Source: Chloroflexota bacterium
GTDB taxonomy: Bacteria > Chloroflexota > Anaerolineae > Anaerolineales > E44-bin32
Direction: 5' to 3'
Length of the DNA stretch: 35,095 nucleotides
Assembly: GCA_024277995.1 (NCBI GenBank)
Contig: JAJRUD010000165.1
Location: 1-35,095, forward strand
The position numbers were made by a program, and so were the translations under genes. How positions within the stretch are numbered: position 1 is the first letter of the stretch; the number at the start of each line of letters is the position of its first letter. Under the pieces are notes generated by a model that ran no database searches, was not told where the DNA came from, and saw only the letters and a program-made list of their open reading frames with translations. Positions 26,982 to 35,095 of this stretch are shown here, one piece after another.

Positions 26982-28841
26982 TCACAACTCCGCTCTGATC
27001 CTCTCGGCCAGCTCGCGGCTGATGCCAGAGACGGCCGCCAACCTCTCAACTCCGGCCTTGCGTATCGATTCCAGGTCACCGAAGGCATCCAGCAGCGCCT
27101 TGCGCCTCCGTGGTCCGATGCCCGGGATCTCCTCCAGACGCGAAGCCAGACTCTTGCGCCGGTGCCGGATGCGATGGTGCTGCAAGGCGAAACGATGCGC
27201 CTCATCGCGCACCCGCTGCAGCAAATACAGGCCCTGAGAGCGCCGAGGGAGTATGATAGGATCTCGCTTTCCGGGCAAGAAGATCTCCTCGTGCTCCTTG
27301 GCAAGTCCGGCCGCCGGGACCTTTTCTGCCAGCCCATGGGCCTGCAACACGCGGACTGCGCGCGCCAACTGGCCCTTGCCGCCGTCGACGATCAGCAGAT
27401 CAGGCAGGATCCCGAAGGCGAGGTCGAGCTTGCCGCCGGGCCTGTCGGCCTCTTCCACGGCCAGCTCCCAGCGGCGGAAGCGCCTGCGCAGCACTTCCTC
27501 CATGCTGGCGAAATCGTCCTGGCCCTGCACGGTCTTGATGGTGAACCGCCGGTACAGGCGCTTGTTGGGGGCGCCGCGTTCGAAGACTACCATGGAGGCG
27601 GCGGCGCTGGTACCCTGCAAGGTCGAGACGTCATAGCACTCGATGCGGATGGGCGGGCGGGTCAGGCCCAGGGCCTGCTGCAGCTCAGCCAGCGCCTGCA
27701 CATGCTTGCTTCGATCCGCCTCCCAGCGGGCACGCAGCATCGACAGGGTCTCGGCGGCGTTCTCGGCCGCCATGCGAACCAGCTCGCGCTTCATCCCCCG
27801 CCGCGGCACGACCAGGTGCACCCGATCGCCTCCCCGTCGTTCAGCCAGCCAGGCCTCGATGATGCGGCTCTCCTCGATCTCCGTTGGCAGCAGGACCCGC
27901 GGGGGCACGTACGCCGCCTGTTGGTAGAACTGCATCAGGAAGGCTTCCACCAGTTCACGGTCATCCGCCGTGCGCGCCCCTTCCAGGATGAAGTATTCCC
28001 GGCCGACCAGCTTGCCGCCGCGCACGAAGAAGACCTGCACACAGGCCTCCCCCCTGTCACGGGCGAAGGCGACGATATCTGAATCGATCTTCTCGCGCGA
28101 GACCACCTTCTGGCCCTCAACCACCTTCTCGATGGCGCGCAATTGATCGCGGATGGCCGCCGCCCTCTCGTATTCCATCGCCCCGGCGGCGCGCTGCATC
28201 TCCTCCTGCATGCGCCTCACAACCGGCTCTGTCTTCCCCTCCAGGAAACGACACAGGTCGGCGATCATGGCCCGGTACTGATCCTGTCCCACTGCGCCGA
28301 CGCAGGGCGCCAGACAGAGCTTGATGTCCCGGTACAGGCAGGCACGCTCGTCCTCCCCGGTGATCACACGATCGCAAGTCAGGTAGGGGAAGATGCGGCG
28401 CAGCACGTCCAACGTCTGATGTACGGCCCACATGCTGGTATAGGGACCGTAGTAGCGCGCGCCGTCATCGACCATGCGCCGTGTAACCGTCACTTTCGGG
28501 AAGGCGTCGGCCCAATGCACCTTGATGTACGGGTAGCGCTTGTCGTCCTTCAGCCTGACGTTGTACTTCGGCCGATGGCGCTTGATGAGGTTCATCTCGA
28601 GGATCAGCGCCTCGAGCTCAGACCCCACTACGATCCATTCGATGTCGGCGATGCGGGAGACCAACTCCGCCGTCTTGCGCTGCAGATGCGCGGAGCTGTG
28701 GAAGTAGGAGCGCACCCGGCTGCGCAGGTTGACAGCCTTGCCCACGTAAATCACCCGGCCGGCTTCGTCTTTCATCAAGTAGCAGCCAGGCTTGGCGGGC
28801 AACCCTTCGAGCAGGAGGCGCAAACGTTCAGGCGCGGCCAT
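26982..28841 (-). CDS. uvrC: Excinuclease ABC subunit C
   Basis: LPAKPGCYLMKDEAGRVIYVGKAVNLRSRVRSYF GIY-YIG; FLEGKTEPVVRRMQEEM; IECYDVSTLQGTSAAASMVVFERG; C-terminal HhH IPGIGPRRRKALLDAFGDLESI. Confidence 0.98.
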   Translation of the reverse strand: MAAPERLRLLLEGLPAKPGCYLMKDEAGRVIYVGKAVNLRSRVRSYFHSSAHLQRKTAELVSRIADIEWIVVGSELEALILEMNLIKRHRPKYNVRLKDDKRYPYIKVHWADAFPKVTVTRRMVDDGARYYGPYTSMWAVHQTLDVLRRIFPYLTCDRVITGEDERACLYRDIKLCLAPCVGAVGQDQYRAMIADLCRFLEGKTEPVVRRMQEEMQRAAGAMEYERAAAIRDQLRAIEKVVEGQKVVSREKIDSDIVAFARDRGEACVQVFFVRGGKLVGREYFILEGARTADDRELVEAFLMQFYQQAAYVPPRVLLPTEIEESRIIEAWLAERRGGDRVHLVVPRRGMKRELVRMAAENAAETLSMLRARWEADRSKHVQALAELQQALGLTRPPIRIECYDVSTLQGTSAAASMVVFERGAPNKRLYRRFTIKTVQGQDDFASMEEVLRRRFRRWELAVEEADRPGGKLDLAFGILPDLLIVDGGKGQLARAVRVLQAHGLAEKVPAAGLAKEHEEIFLPGKRDPIILPRRSQGLYLLQRVRDEAHRFALQHHRIRHRRKSLASRLEEIPGIGPRRRKALLDAFGDLESIRKAGVERLAAVSGISRELAERIRAEL

Positions 28842-28893
28842 TGCGGCCCGATTCTAACACAGCGCCTTTGCCACCGCTGCCTCCGCTTGCTGG

Positions 28894-28911
28894 TGCTATA
28901 ATCGCGCCATG
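28894..28911 (+). promoter_or_regulatory. Extended -10 TGCTATAAT placing +1 at or next to the ATG (leaderless)
   Basis: TATAAT 28897-28902, 6-nt gap, ATG at 28909. Confidence 0.6.
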
Positions 28912-30177
28912 CGTCGCACCTTAATCCTGATCCCCCTCCTCGTTCTGCTGTTGGCCGCCTGCGCTGGAACCGAAACGGCGCCGGATGCCACCGCAGGTCC
29001 GGAGAACGTGGCCACCGTCACGGCCACCCCTCCTCCTCCCCCCGCCTCAGCGCATGACATCACTTTGTGGCTGGCGCCCCGCTTCGCACCCGATCCCGAC
29101 ACTGCTGCCGGCGCGTTGCTCGCCGAGCGCCTGCAGGCCTTCGAGGCCGGTCATCCAGCCCTGGTGATCCGCGTCCGCATCAAGGACGAAGAAGGAAACG
29201 CCGGCCTGGTCCAGACTCTCACGGCCGCCTCCGAGGCCGCTCCCGGTGCGCTGCCCGACCTGCTTTCGCTGAATCCCGGCGGATTGAACACCACCTCGCT
29301 CAAGGGCTTGATCGTGCCGCTTGAGGATCTCCTGCCCCAGCCCACCTCGCCCGCCTGGTACGAGCACAGTCTGGGCGCGGCTCTGGTTGACGGCGTCTTC
29401 TACGGCTTCCCCTTCGCGAGCAATGCGGAAGCTTTGGCTTATCGGCTTGACCTGTACGAAACGCCTCCCACGTCCTGGGCGGATGTGATCGACGGTCCCG
29501 CCCCCTTCCTCTTCCCGGCCGGTGATCCAGCGGCACGTTTCACCATCGCCCAGTACCTGGCCCTGGGCGGATCCCTGCGCGATGAGACGGGCCGCCCTGC
29601 GCTCGACCCCGCCATCCTCTCCGAGGTGCTGGCCTTCTACGCCTCCGCCCGCAATTCAGGCGTGTTGCCCCTCTCGGCACGCCAGTACACCTCCGCCCAG
29701 GAGACCTGGCGCGCGCTGCACGACGGACGCGCCGCCAGCGCAATCGCGCCTTTCGATCAGTTGCTCATCCAGCGAGACCCCGAAAACACCTCCGGTATCC
29801 CCCTGCCCACACGCGACGGCAAGGGGATCGCCTTCAGCCAGACCTGGTCATGGGCCGTCGTCACGCAGGATCCCACCCGGCAGGCCTTGGCAGCGGATCT
29901 CATCCTGTGGCTCAACAGCCCTGAATTCCTGGGGCCATGGACCGAAGCCCTGGGCCTGCTGCCGCCCACCAGCGACGCGCTGGCTGCGTGGAGCGAGGCG
30001 AAGGCCGCCGGCATCACCAGCGGCATGGTCACCGTCACTCAGGCCGGCCCTGGAACTGAAACTCTCAACATCTTCGGCCCTGCCATCTCCGCCGCCGTCG
30101 AGGCGGTTCTGAGCGGCGGCATGGCCCCCGAACAAGCTGCGCTGCAGGCTGCCCAATCCCTGCAGTCGGCACCCTGA
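28909..30177 (+). CDS. Extracellular solute-binding lipoprotein (ABC sugar-type)
   Basis: MRRTLILIPLLVLLLAAC lipobox; FYGFPFASNAEALAYRLDLYETPPTSWADVI; GRAASAIAPFDQLL. Confidence 0.88.
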   Translation: MRRTLILIPLLVLLLAACAGTETAPDATAGPENVATVTATPPPPPASAHDITLWLAPRFAPDPDTAAGALLAERLQAFEAGHPALVIRVRIKDEEGNAGLVQTLTAASEAAPGALPDLLSLNPGGLNTTSLKGLIVPLEDLLPQPTSPAWYEHSLGAALVDGVFYGFPFASNAEALAYRLDLYETPPTSWADVIDGPAPFLFPAGDPAARFTIAQYLALGGSLRDETGRPALDPAILSEVLAFYASARNSGVLPLSARQYTSAQETWRALHDGRAASAIAPFDQLLIQRDPENTSGIPLPTRDGKGIAFSQTWSWAVVTQDPTRQALAADLILWLNSPEFLGPWTEALGLLPPTSDALAAWSEAKAAGITSGMVTVTQAGPGTETLNIFGPAISAAVEAVLSGGMAPEQAALQAAQSLQSAP

Positions 30178-30190
30178 ACCGGTTTCGGAC

Positions 30191-31486
30191 ATGCCCGACC
30201 TTCGTTTCTCGGACCATCAGCGGCACATAGCAGCCATCCGCCAGGCCGCGCTGCGCGCGGCCGACGCGGCGCGCGCCGTGGAGTCCAACCTGCGTCTCAC
30301 CGGCGATGGGCTCTTCGTCGGCTCACGTCGCTTTGCCCTCGCGCCGCAGGGACGGCTCTATCTGGTGGCGCTCGGCAAGGCTTCGCCCGCCATGTCCCGC
30401 GCCGCGGCGCAGGTGCTGGGCGAGCGCCTGTACGCGGGCGTCGCCGCCGTGCCGCAGCAGGGGGCCGGCGAGCCCCCGGCGCACGTGCGTTTCATCCCCG
30501 CCGGTCACCCTTTGCCCGACGAGGGCAGTCTGGCTGCCGGGCGCGCCGTCGCCGATTTGCTGTCCCAGACCCGGCCTGAAGACCTGCTCCTGGCCCTGGT
30601 CTCCGGCGGTGGCTCTGCCATGCTCGAACTTCCCCCACCGGGGGTGAGCCTGGAGGACCTGCGCCGGTTGAACAGCCTGCTGCTCCGCTCGGGCGCGCCG
30701 ATTCAGGAGATCAACACCGTGCGCCGTGCCCTCTCCCGCATCAAGGCCGGCGGACTGGCCCACCTGGCCGCGCCCGCTCGCAGCGCGGCCCTGATCCTCT
30801 CCGACGTGGTCGGGAACCGCATCAGCGCCGTGGCCTCCGGGCCGACTGTGCTGCGCGCCGTGCCGCCTGGGGCGGCGCGACTGGTCCTGGAGCGTTATGA
30901 CCTGTGGGACCAGGCCCCTCGCCCCGTGCGCGCTTTCTTGAGCGGACACACCCGACCCATCACGCGCGCCCCGCGTCCGTACAATCTGATCGTCGGCAGC
31001 AACCGGCAGGTGGCGGAGGCCGCCGCGCAATGCGCCGCCCAACTGGGCTTCCCGACGCGCGTGCTCAGCTATCGCATGCAGGGCGAGGCTCATGAACAAG
31101 GGCTGCGGATCGCCCGCTCCCTGCGGCGGACGGCGCGCCCCGCTTGCCTGCTCATGGGTGGTGAGACCACCGTCACCGTCCGCGGTGACGGTCGCGGCGG
31201 CCGCAATCAAGAACTGGCCCTGGCCGCCGCGCTGGCCCTGGAAGGGGTGCGCGACGTGGCCGTGATGTCCCTCGCCACCGATGGCATCGACGGACCCACC
31301 GACGCCGCCGGCGCCCTGGTGACCGGGGAGTCTGCCGCCCGCGCTCGCGCCCGCGGGCTGGACCCACACGCCGCCCTGCAGGCCAACGACAGCTACACGC
31401 TGCTCGACGCCCTGGACCTGCTCATCCGCACCGGTCCGACGGGCACCAACCTCAACGACCTGGTCGTGGGGTTGGCCTATCCCTGA
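30191..31486 (+). CDS. Glycerate 2-kinase (DUF4147/MOFRL family)
   Basis: LYLVALGKASPAMSRAA; LLLALVSGGGSAMLELPPPGVSLEDLRRLNSLLLRSGAPIQEINTVRR; ALILSDVVGNRISAVASGPT; MGGETTVTVRGDGRGGRNQELAL. Confidence 0.95.
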   Translation: MPDLRFSDHQRHIAAIRQAALRAADAARAVESNLRLTGDGLFVGSRRFALAPQGRLYLVALGKASPAMSRAAAQVLGERLYAGVAAVPQQGAGEPPAHVRFIPAGHPLPDEGSLAAGRAVADLLSQTRPEDLLLALVSGGGSAMLELPPPGVSLEDLRRLNSLLLRSGAPIQEINTVRRALSRIKAGGLAHLAAPARSAALILSDVVGNRISAVASGPTVLRAVPPGAARLVLERYDLWDQAPRPVRAFLSGHTRPITRAPRPYNLIVGSNRQVAEAAAQCAAQLGFPTRVLSYRMQGEAHEQGLRIARSLRRTARPACLLMGGETTVTVRGDGRGGRNQELALAAALALEGVRDVAVMSLATDGIDGPTDAAGALVTGESAARARARGLDPHAALQANDSYTLLDALDLLIRTGPTGTNLNDLVVGLAYP

Positions 31487-31495
31487 CCCATGCCG

Positions 31496-31524
31496 TTGAC
31501 CACCGCTCGCGGCCCGGTTACAAT
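31496..31524 (+). promoter_or_regulatory. Sigma70 promoter TTGACC-17-TACAAT for the phosphohexomutase
   Basis: -35 31496-31501, 17-nt spacer, -10 31519-31524, ATG 31558. Confidence 0.7.
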
Positions 31525-31557
31525 GCCGCCGCCCGCGCTACTTTCCCAAGGAGCATT

Positions 31558-33012
31558 ATGACCATCCATTTTGGCACCGACGGCTGGCGAGGGGTGATGT
31601 CCGACACCTTCACCTTCCACAACATGCGCCTGGTCACACAGGCGGTGGCCGACGCCGTGGCCTCCGATGAATGGCTCAACGGCGGTCAGCAGGGCGTGCG
31701 GCCCGACCCGCGCCGCATGGTAGTGGGTTTTGACACCCGCTTCCTCTCCGACCGTTTCGCCGTCGAAGCAGCCCGTGTGCTGGCCGCCAACGGCTACACC
31801 GTGTACCTCACCAATGCCGACGTGCCCACCCCGACCGTCTCCTACGCCGTCCGCCACCTGGGCGCCATCGCCGGGCTCATGATCACTGCCTCCCACAACG
31901 CCCCGCGCTACAACGGCCTCAAGCTCAAGGCCGCCTACGGCGGCGCAGCCATGCCTGAGCAATGCCGACGAGTGGAGGTGTACCTGAACGATAACGAGGC
32001 GCGCGGCCGCGGGCCGAACCTGATGGACTACGATCACGCCCGCGACGCCGGCCTGATCCGGCGCTTCAACCCTACCCCCGCCTACTACGACCACCTGCGC
32101 ACCCTGATCGACCTGGACGTCATTGCCGACAACCCACAGCACGTCGTCGTCGATTCGATGTACGGATCCGGGCGCGGTCAGATCAAAGGCTTCCTGCAGG
32201 GCACAGGCTGTGAGGTCTTTGAGGTGCGCGCCGAGATGAACCCCGGCTTCGGCGGGATACACCCCGAGCCCATCGCCAAGTACCTGGGCGCCCTGGCCGG
32301 GGCCATCGCCGCCGGCCGCGGCCAACTGGGCTTGGCCACCGATGGCGACGCCGACCGCATCGGCGCCATGGACGGCCGCGGCGCTTTCGTCGACCCGCAC
32401 CGCATCCTGGCCCTGGCAATCAAGTACTTCGTCGAGCAGCGGCAATGGAAGGGCGCTGTGGTCAAGACCGTCTCCACCACGCGCATGGTCGACCGCCTGG
32501 CGAACAAGTATGGCCTGCAGGTCATCGAAACGCCGGTGGGCTTCAACCACATCGCCGATCACATGCTCAACGGCGACGTGCTCATCGGTGGCGAAGAGTC
32601 CGGCGGCATTTCCTTCCGCGGCCACATCCCCGAGGGGGACGGCGTGCTCATGGGGCTGCTGCTGGTAGAGATGGTGGCCGCCACAGGCGAACCGCTCGAA
32701 GCACTGGTGGAGGACCTCCTGAAGGAGGTCGGTCCGGCCCATTACAAGCGACTCGACCTGCGCCTCTCGCGCCCCATCGCCAAGGATCGCCTGGTGACGC
32801 GGCTGAAGGACGATGCGCCGGCTGCCATCGCCGGCACATCCATCGAGCAGATCAGCACACTGGATGGCGTGAAGTACGTCCTGGCGGACGACTCCTGGCT
32901 CCTGATTCGTCCTTCCGGCACCGAACCGGTATTGCGCGTCTACGCCGAAGCACACCATCCGGATATGGTGGAAGCTTTACTGGACTTCGGTCGCGACCTG
33001 GCCGAAGACTGA
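31558..33012 (+). CDS. Phosphoglucomutase/phosphomannomutase family protein
   Basis: FGTDGWRGVM; GLMITASHNAPRYNGLKLK; LATDGDADRIGAMD; GGEESGGISFRGHIPEGDGVLMGLLL; RPSGTEPVLRVYAEA. Confidence 0.95.
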   Translation: MTIHFGTDGWRGVMSDTFTFHNMRLVTQAVADAVASDEWLNGGQQGVRPDPRRMVVGFDTRFLSDRFAVEAARVLAANGYTVYLTNADVPTPTVSYAVRHLGAIAGLMITASHNAPRYNGLKLKAAYGGAAMPEQCRRVEVYLNDNEARGRGPNLMDYDHARDAGLIRRFNPTPAYYDHLRTLIDLDVIADNPQHVVVDSMYGSGRGQIKGFLQGTGCEVFEVRAEMNPGFGGIHPEPIAKYLGALAGAIAAGRGQLGLATDGDADRIGAMDGRGAFVDPHRILALAIKYFVEQRQWKGAVVKTVSTTRMVDRLANKYGLQVIETPVGFNHIADHMLNGDVLIGGEESGGISFRGHIPEGDGVLMGLLLVEMVAATGEPLEALVEDLLKEVGPAHYKRLDLRLSRPIAKDRLVTRLKDDAPAAIAGTSIEQISTLDGVKYVLADDSWLLIRPSGTEPVLRVYAEAHHPDMVEALLDFGRDLAED

Positions 33013-33070
33013 ACCCATAAAGCGTCTGCCAGAGCCTCACCTACAGTGCCCTTACGCCCCGGGCAAACGG

Positions 33071-33115
33071 GAGAAGGCCGCCACCCTTCGACTGGCTCAG
33101 GGTGCCGGCCTTCTC
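33071..33115. terminator. Near-perfect 17-bp bidirectional terminator-like hairpin between convergent genes
   Basis: GAGAAGGCCGCCACCCT / AGGGTGCCGGCCTTCTC (one mismatch), 11-nt loop TCGACTGGCTC. Confidence 0.75.
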
Positions 33116-33152
33116 TGCAAATCATGAATGCGGCGGGGGGGCGGTCTCTGAC

Positions 33153-34475
33153 TCAGCCTCCGCGCGGCGTGGAGAGCAGCTTGTAGCCCCTGCCGCGCTG
33201 GGTGATCAGATAGCGCGGGTTGGCTGGATCAGGCTCGATCTTGCTGCGCAGTCGGCTCACCAGCTTCTCAACACGGGCGTCATCCACATCGCCCAGATAC
33301 TCCTCGCCCCACACACCGGTCACGATGCGATACTTGTCAGTGAGCTTGTCCCGCCGTTCGTACAGCAGGTTCAGCAGGCGGAACTCGAGGTCGGTCAGCA
33401 CCGGGATGCGCACGCCGTCCACCCAAACGTCCCCCGAGTCCGGATCCAGATAGACCCCCTCTTCTGCCACCCGGGCGCCGCGGCCGCGCCGGGCCACGAA
33501 AGACTCGAACACGGGCGAAAAGAGGCGCCCTGCGCGAACCAGTCCCAGGCGCTCCAATACCTGCAAGGTTTTCGGCGGCAGACCCGCCTGCACATCCAGG
33601 GCCAGAGAGGTGAGGGCCGCCTGCTCCTCCTGGTGCAGCTGACTCCAGATCTTGAGACACTCGACGCGCGCACCCGGTGCGCCGCGCGCCATCGCCTCCA
33701 GGTCGCCTTGCCAATCTTTGGGAAGCCCGGCCAATGCCTGAGCCAACGCCACGAGCAATCCTGGATGCCCTCCGGCAAGCCGCAGACAGACCGCGCGCCG
33801 CGCCGCTGTGAGCCCTTTCAGCTTCAAACCCTTCAGCAGCTCGTCGGCTTCCTTGTCACGTAGGGGCGGCAGGGCATAGATGAAGCGCGAGAACAGCTCG
33901 GCGAACTCGTCCTCCACCTCCTGGTGTCGCAATTGGGGAAGGGTGCGCAGGGTGGCCACGACGTAGGCCAGCCGGTCCCGGAAGCGGTCGCGCAGCGCCC
34001 GCATGTTGAGCAGCGCGCGCTCTTCCAGGCTGGTGTAGATCTCGTCGAATTCGTCCAGCAGGAGCAGCAAGTCTTGCTCGAGCCCTTCGCACAACTCGGT
34101 GAGGGCCAGGTTGAAGGCCAGGGAGGCGGTGAAAGCGTTTTCGGCCTCGGTCACCGCTTCGTGATGTTGGCGCACCTTTTCCACAAGCGTCGCGGGAACC
34201 CGCCCTTCCAGGTTCTCCAGCAAGGAGCGCAGCACCACTTCATAGAAGGCCTGGGCCGAGATAGCAACCGCCCGGTTGCAGTCCACATAGATCAGCAACC
34301 CGGGTTTGCCGCGAAGCCTGTGATAGCGCTCACCGGCCTGCGGACCGGCGAGGGCACGCATGAAGGTCGATTTTCCCGTGTTGCTCAGACCTATCAGCGA
34401 GACGCAGCGGCCGTTGGTCAGGTCCTGCAGGACGCGCTCAATGAGCGATGGGAAGGGCAAAGTGGATAGAGCCAT
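33153..34475 (-). CDS. AAA/STAND-like ATPase fused to a C-terminal OmpR-type winged-helix DNA-binding domain
   Basis: LIGLSNTGKSTFM; LLLLLDEFDEIY; C-terminal LTDLEFRLLNLLYERRDKLTDKYRIVTGVWGEEY...RLRSKIEPDPANPRYLITQRGRGYKL; start set at ATG 34475. Confidence 0.85.
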   Translation of the reverse strand: MALSTLPFPSLIERVLQDLTNGRCVSLIGLSNTGKSTFMRALAGPQAGERYHRLRGKPGLLIYVDCNRAVAISAQAFYEVVLRSLLENLEGRVPATLVEKVRQHHEAVTEAENAFTASLAFNLALTELCEGLEQDLLLLLDEFDEIYTSLEERALLNMRALRDRFRDRLAYVVATLRTLPQLRHQEVEDEFAELFSRFIYALPPLRDKEADELLKGLKLKGLTAARRAVCLRLAGGHPGLLVALAQALAGLPKDWQGDLEAMARGAPGARVECLKIWSQLHQEEQAALTSLALDVQAGLPPKTLQVLERLGLVRAGRLFSPVFESFVARRGRGARVAEEGVYLDPDSGDVWVDGVRIPVLTDLEFRLLNLLYERRDKLTDKYRIVTGVWGEEYLGDVDDARVEKLVSRLRSKIEPDPANPRYLITQRGRGYKLLSTPRGG

Positions 34476-34493
34476 GACACCTTCAGACAGCGT

Positions 34494-34522
34494 GGCAGGG
34501 TCAACCCGTGGTTGACCCTGCC
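34494..34522. repeat. 13-bp perfect inverted repeat with 3-nt centre upstream of the AAA-wHTH gene
   Basis: GGCAGGGTCAACC-CGT-GGTTGACCCTGCC. Confidence 0.9.
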
Positions 34523-34551
34523 AAGGATAACACAAAGTCTTGTAGGCGAAC

Positions 34552-35091
34552 TCACCCCGTCGTGCGTGTGCGCAGTTGCCTGACCAGCAGGATCAACGCG
34601 ACCAGCGCCAGCCCCATGAGCACCAGTCCGGGGATACCCACGTCGTCGGCGAAGCCCGTATTGGGCAGCGCGGTGGGCGTGCTGGTGGGAGTCCCGGCCT
34701 GGGCGGCGTCCAGGGTGGCCTGGAAGACAGCGGTGGCCGTCAGCGGCGCCAGCGTTGGCAGGGTGGTGAAAGGTGTGGGGGTATCCGTGGGCAGTACCAC
34801 CACCTGCGTGGCGGTCACCGTGGGTGAGGGCGACGGCGTGTTGGTCGGAGCGGCCGTGGGTGTGGCCGTGGCGCGCTCAGCCTGAGCGGTCTGCGTAAGG
34901 GACTGGGCAACCTGGGTGTTCTGAAGCGCGATCTGCGTCGGCTCCTGCTGGCGTGCCGCGCGCTGGCGGGGCGCGATCACCAGCGCGTAGACCGCCAGGC
35001 AGATCATACTCAGGACCAGCAGTCCCCCGAGCCCGACGGCCGCGATGATGAACGTCCGGTTCGAGGATTCTTCCGGCAGGGGAGCGCCCAC
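34552..35091 (-). CDS. Membrane protein with N-terminal TM, Thr/Pro-rich stalk and C-terminal LPNTG-like sorting signal; 5' end may lie outside the window
   Basis: TFIIAAVGLGGLLVLSMICLAVYALVI TM; TATPTAAPTNTPSPSPTVTAT; LPNTGFADDVGIPGLVLMGLALVALILLVRQLRTRTTG. Confidence 0.7.
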   Translation of the reverse strand: MGAPLPEESSNRTFIIAAVGLGGLLVLSMICLAVYALVIAPRQRAARQQEPTQIALQNTQVAQSLTQTAQAERATATPTAAPTNTPSPSPTVTATQVVVLPTDTPTPFTTLPTLAPLTATAVFQATLDAAQAGTPTSTPTALPNTGFADDVGIPGLVLMGLALVALILLVRQLRTRTTG

Positions 35092-35095
35092 TTCA

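Noticed and set aside
31477-32958. 493-aa minus-strand ORF over the phosphohexomutase
   Set aside because: Shadow ORF opposite a canonical PGM/PMM gene.
32940-33125. 61-aa minus ORF with RHPEPVEG
   Set aside because: Known translation artefact of the CCTTCGACNNGCTCAGG repeat.
1-35095. tRNA/rRNA genes, integrases, transposases or toxin-antitoxin pairs
   Set aside because: None seen on either strand by motif reading; the window looks like chromosomal core with a few accessory genes.

Overview
This is a GC-rich, gene-dense bacterial chromosomal window. Gene content and the many Thr/Pro-rich 'TPTPTAT' extracellular linkers suggest Chloroflexota (Anaerolineae-like), which is an inference. I call about 25 real protein genes. 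Minus-strand block: FKBP, Maf, PBP, RsgA, then an SdrD-B-like lipoprotein. Plus-strand genes: CoaE-GNAT fusion, RarA, a histidine phosphatase/DUF3090/SCO1664-family trio, homoserine dehydrogenase, a small membrane protein + ABC ATPase + ABC-2 permease + GNAT cassette, HAD hydrolase, HEAT-like protein, secreted LTD-PLD-LTD protein, DagK-like kinase, helicase-associated protein, galactokinase, solute-binding lipoprotein, glycerate kinase and phosphohexomutase. Other minus-strand genes: LysM-M23 peptidase, response regulator, UvrC, AAA-winged-helix regulator and an LPNTG-tailed membrane protein. The most interesting non-coding signals are: (1) a complete ribosome-mediated attenuator (promoter, 33-codon leader ORF, mutually exclusive antiterminator/terminator) upstream of the ABC/acetyltransferase cassette; (2) an unannotated minus-strand structured RNA at about 22320-22068 with a consensus promoter, a rod-like fold and an 18-bp terminator hairpin, possibly 6S-like; (3) an in-frame TAG that truncates the helicase-associated gene 26 codons before a stop that overlaps the galK start; and (4) two heptanucleotide repeat tracts. 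All family calls come from motif reading, with no database search.
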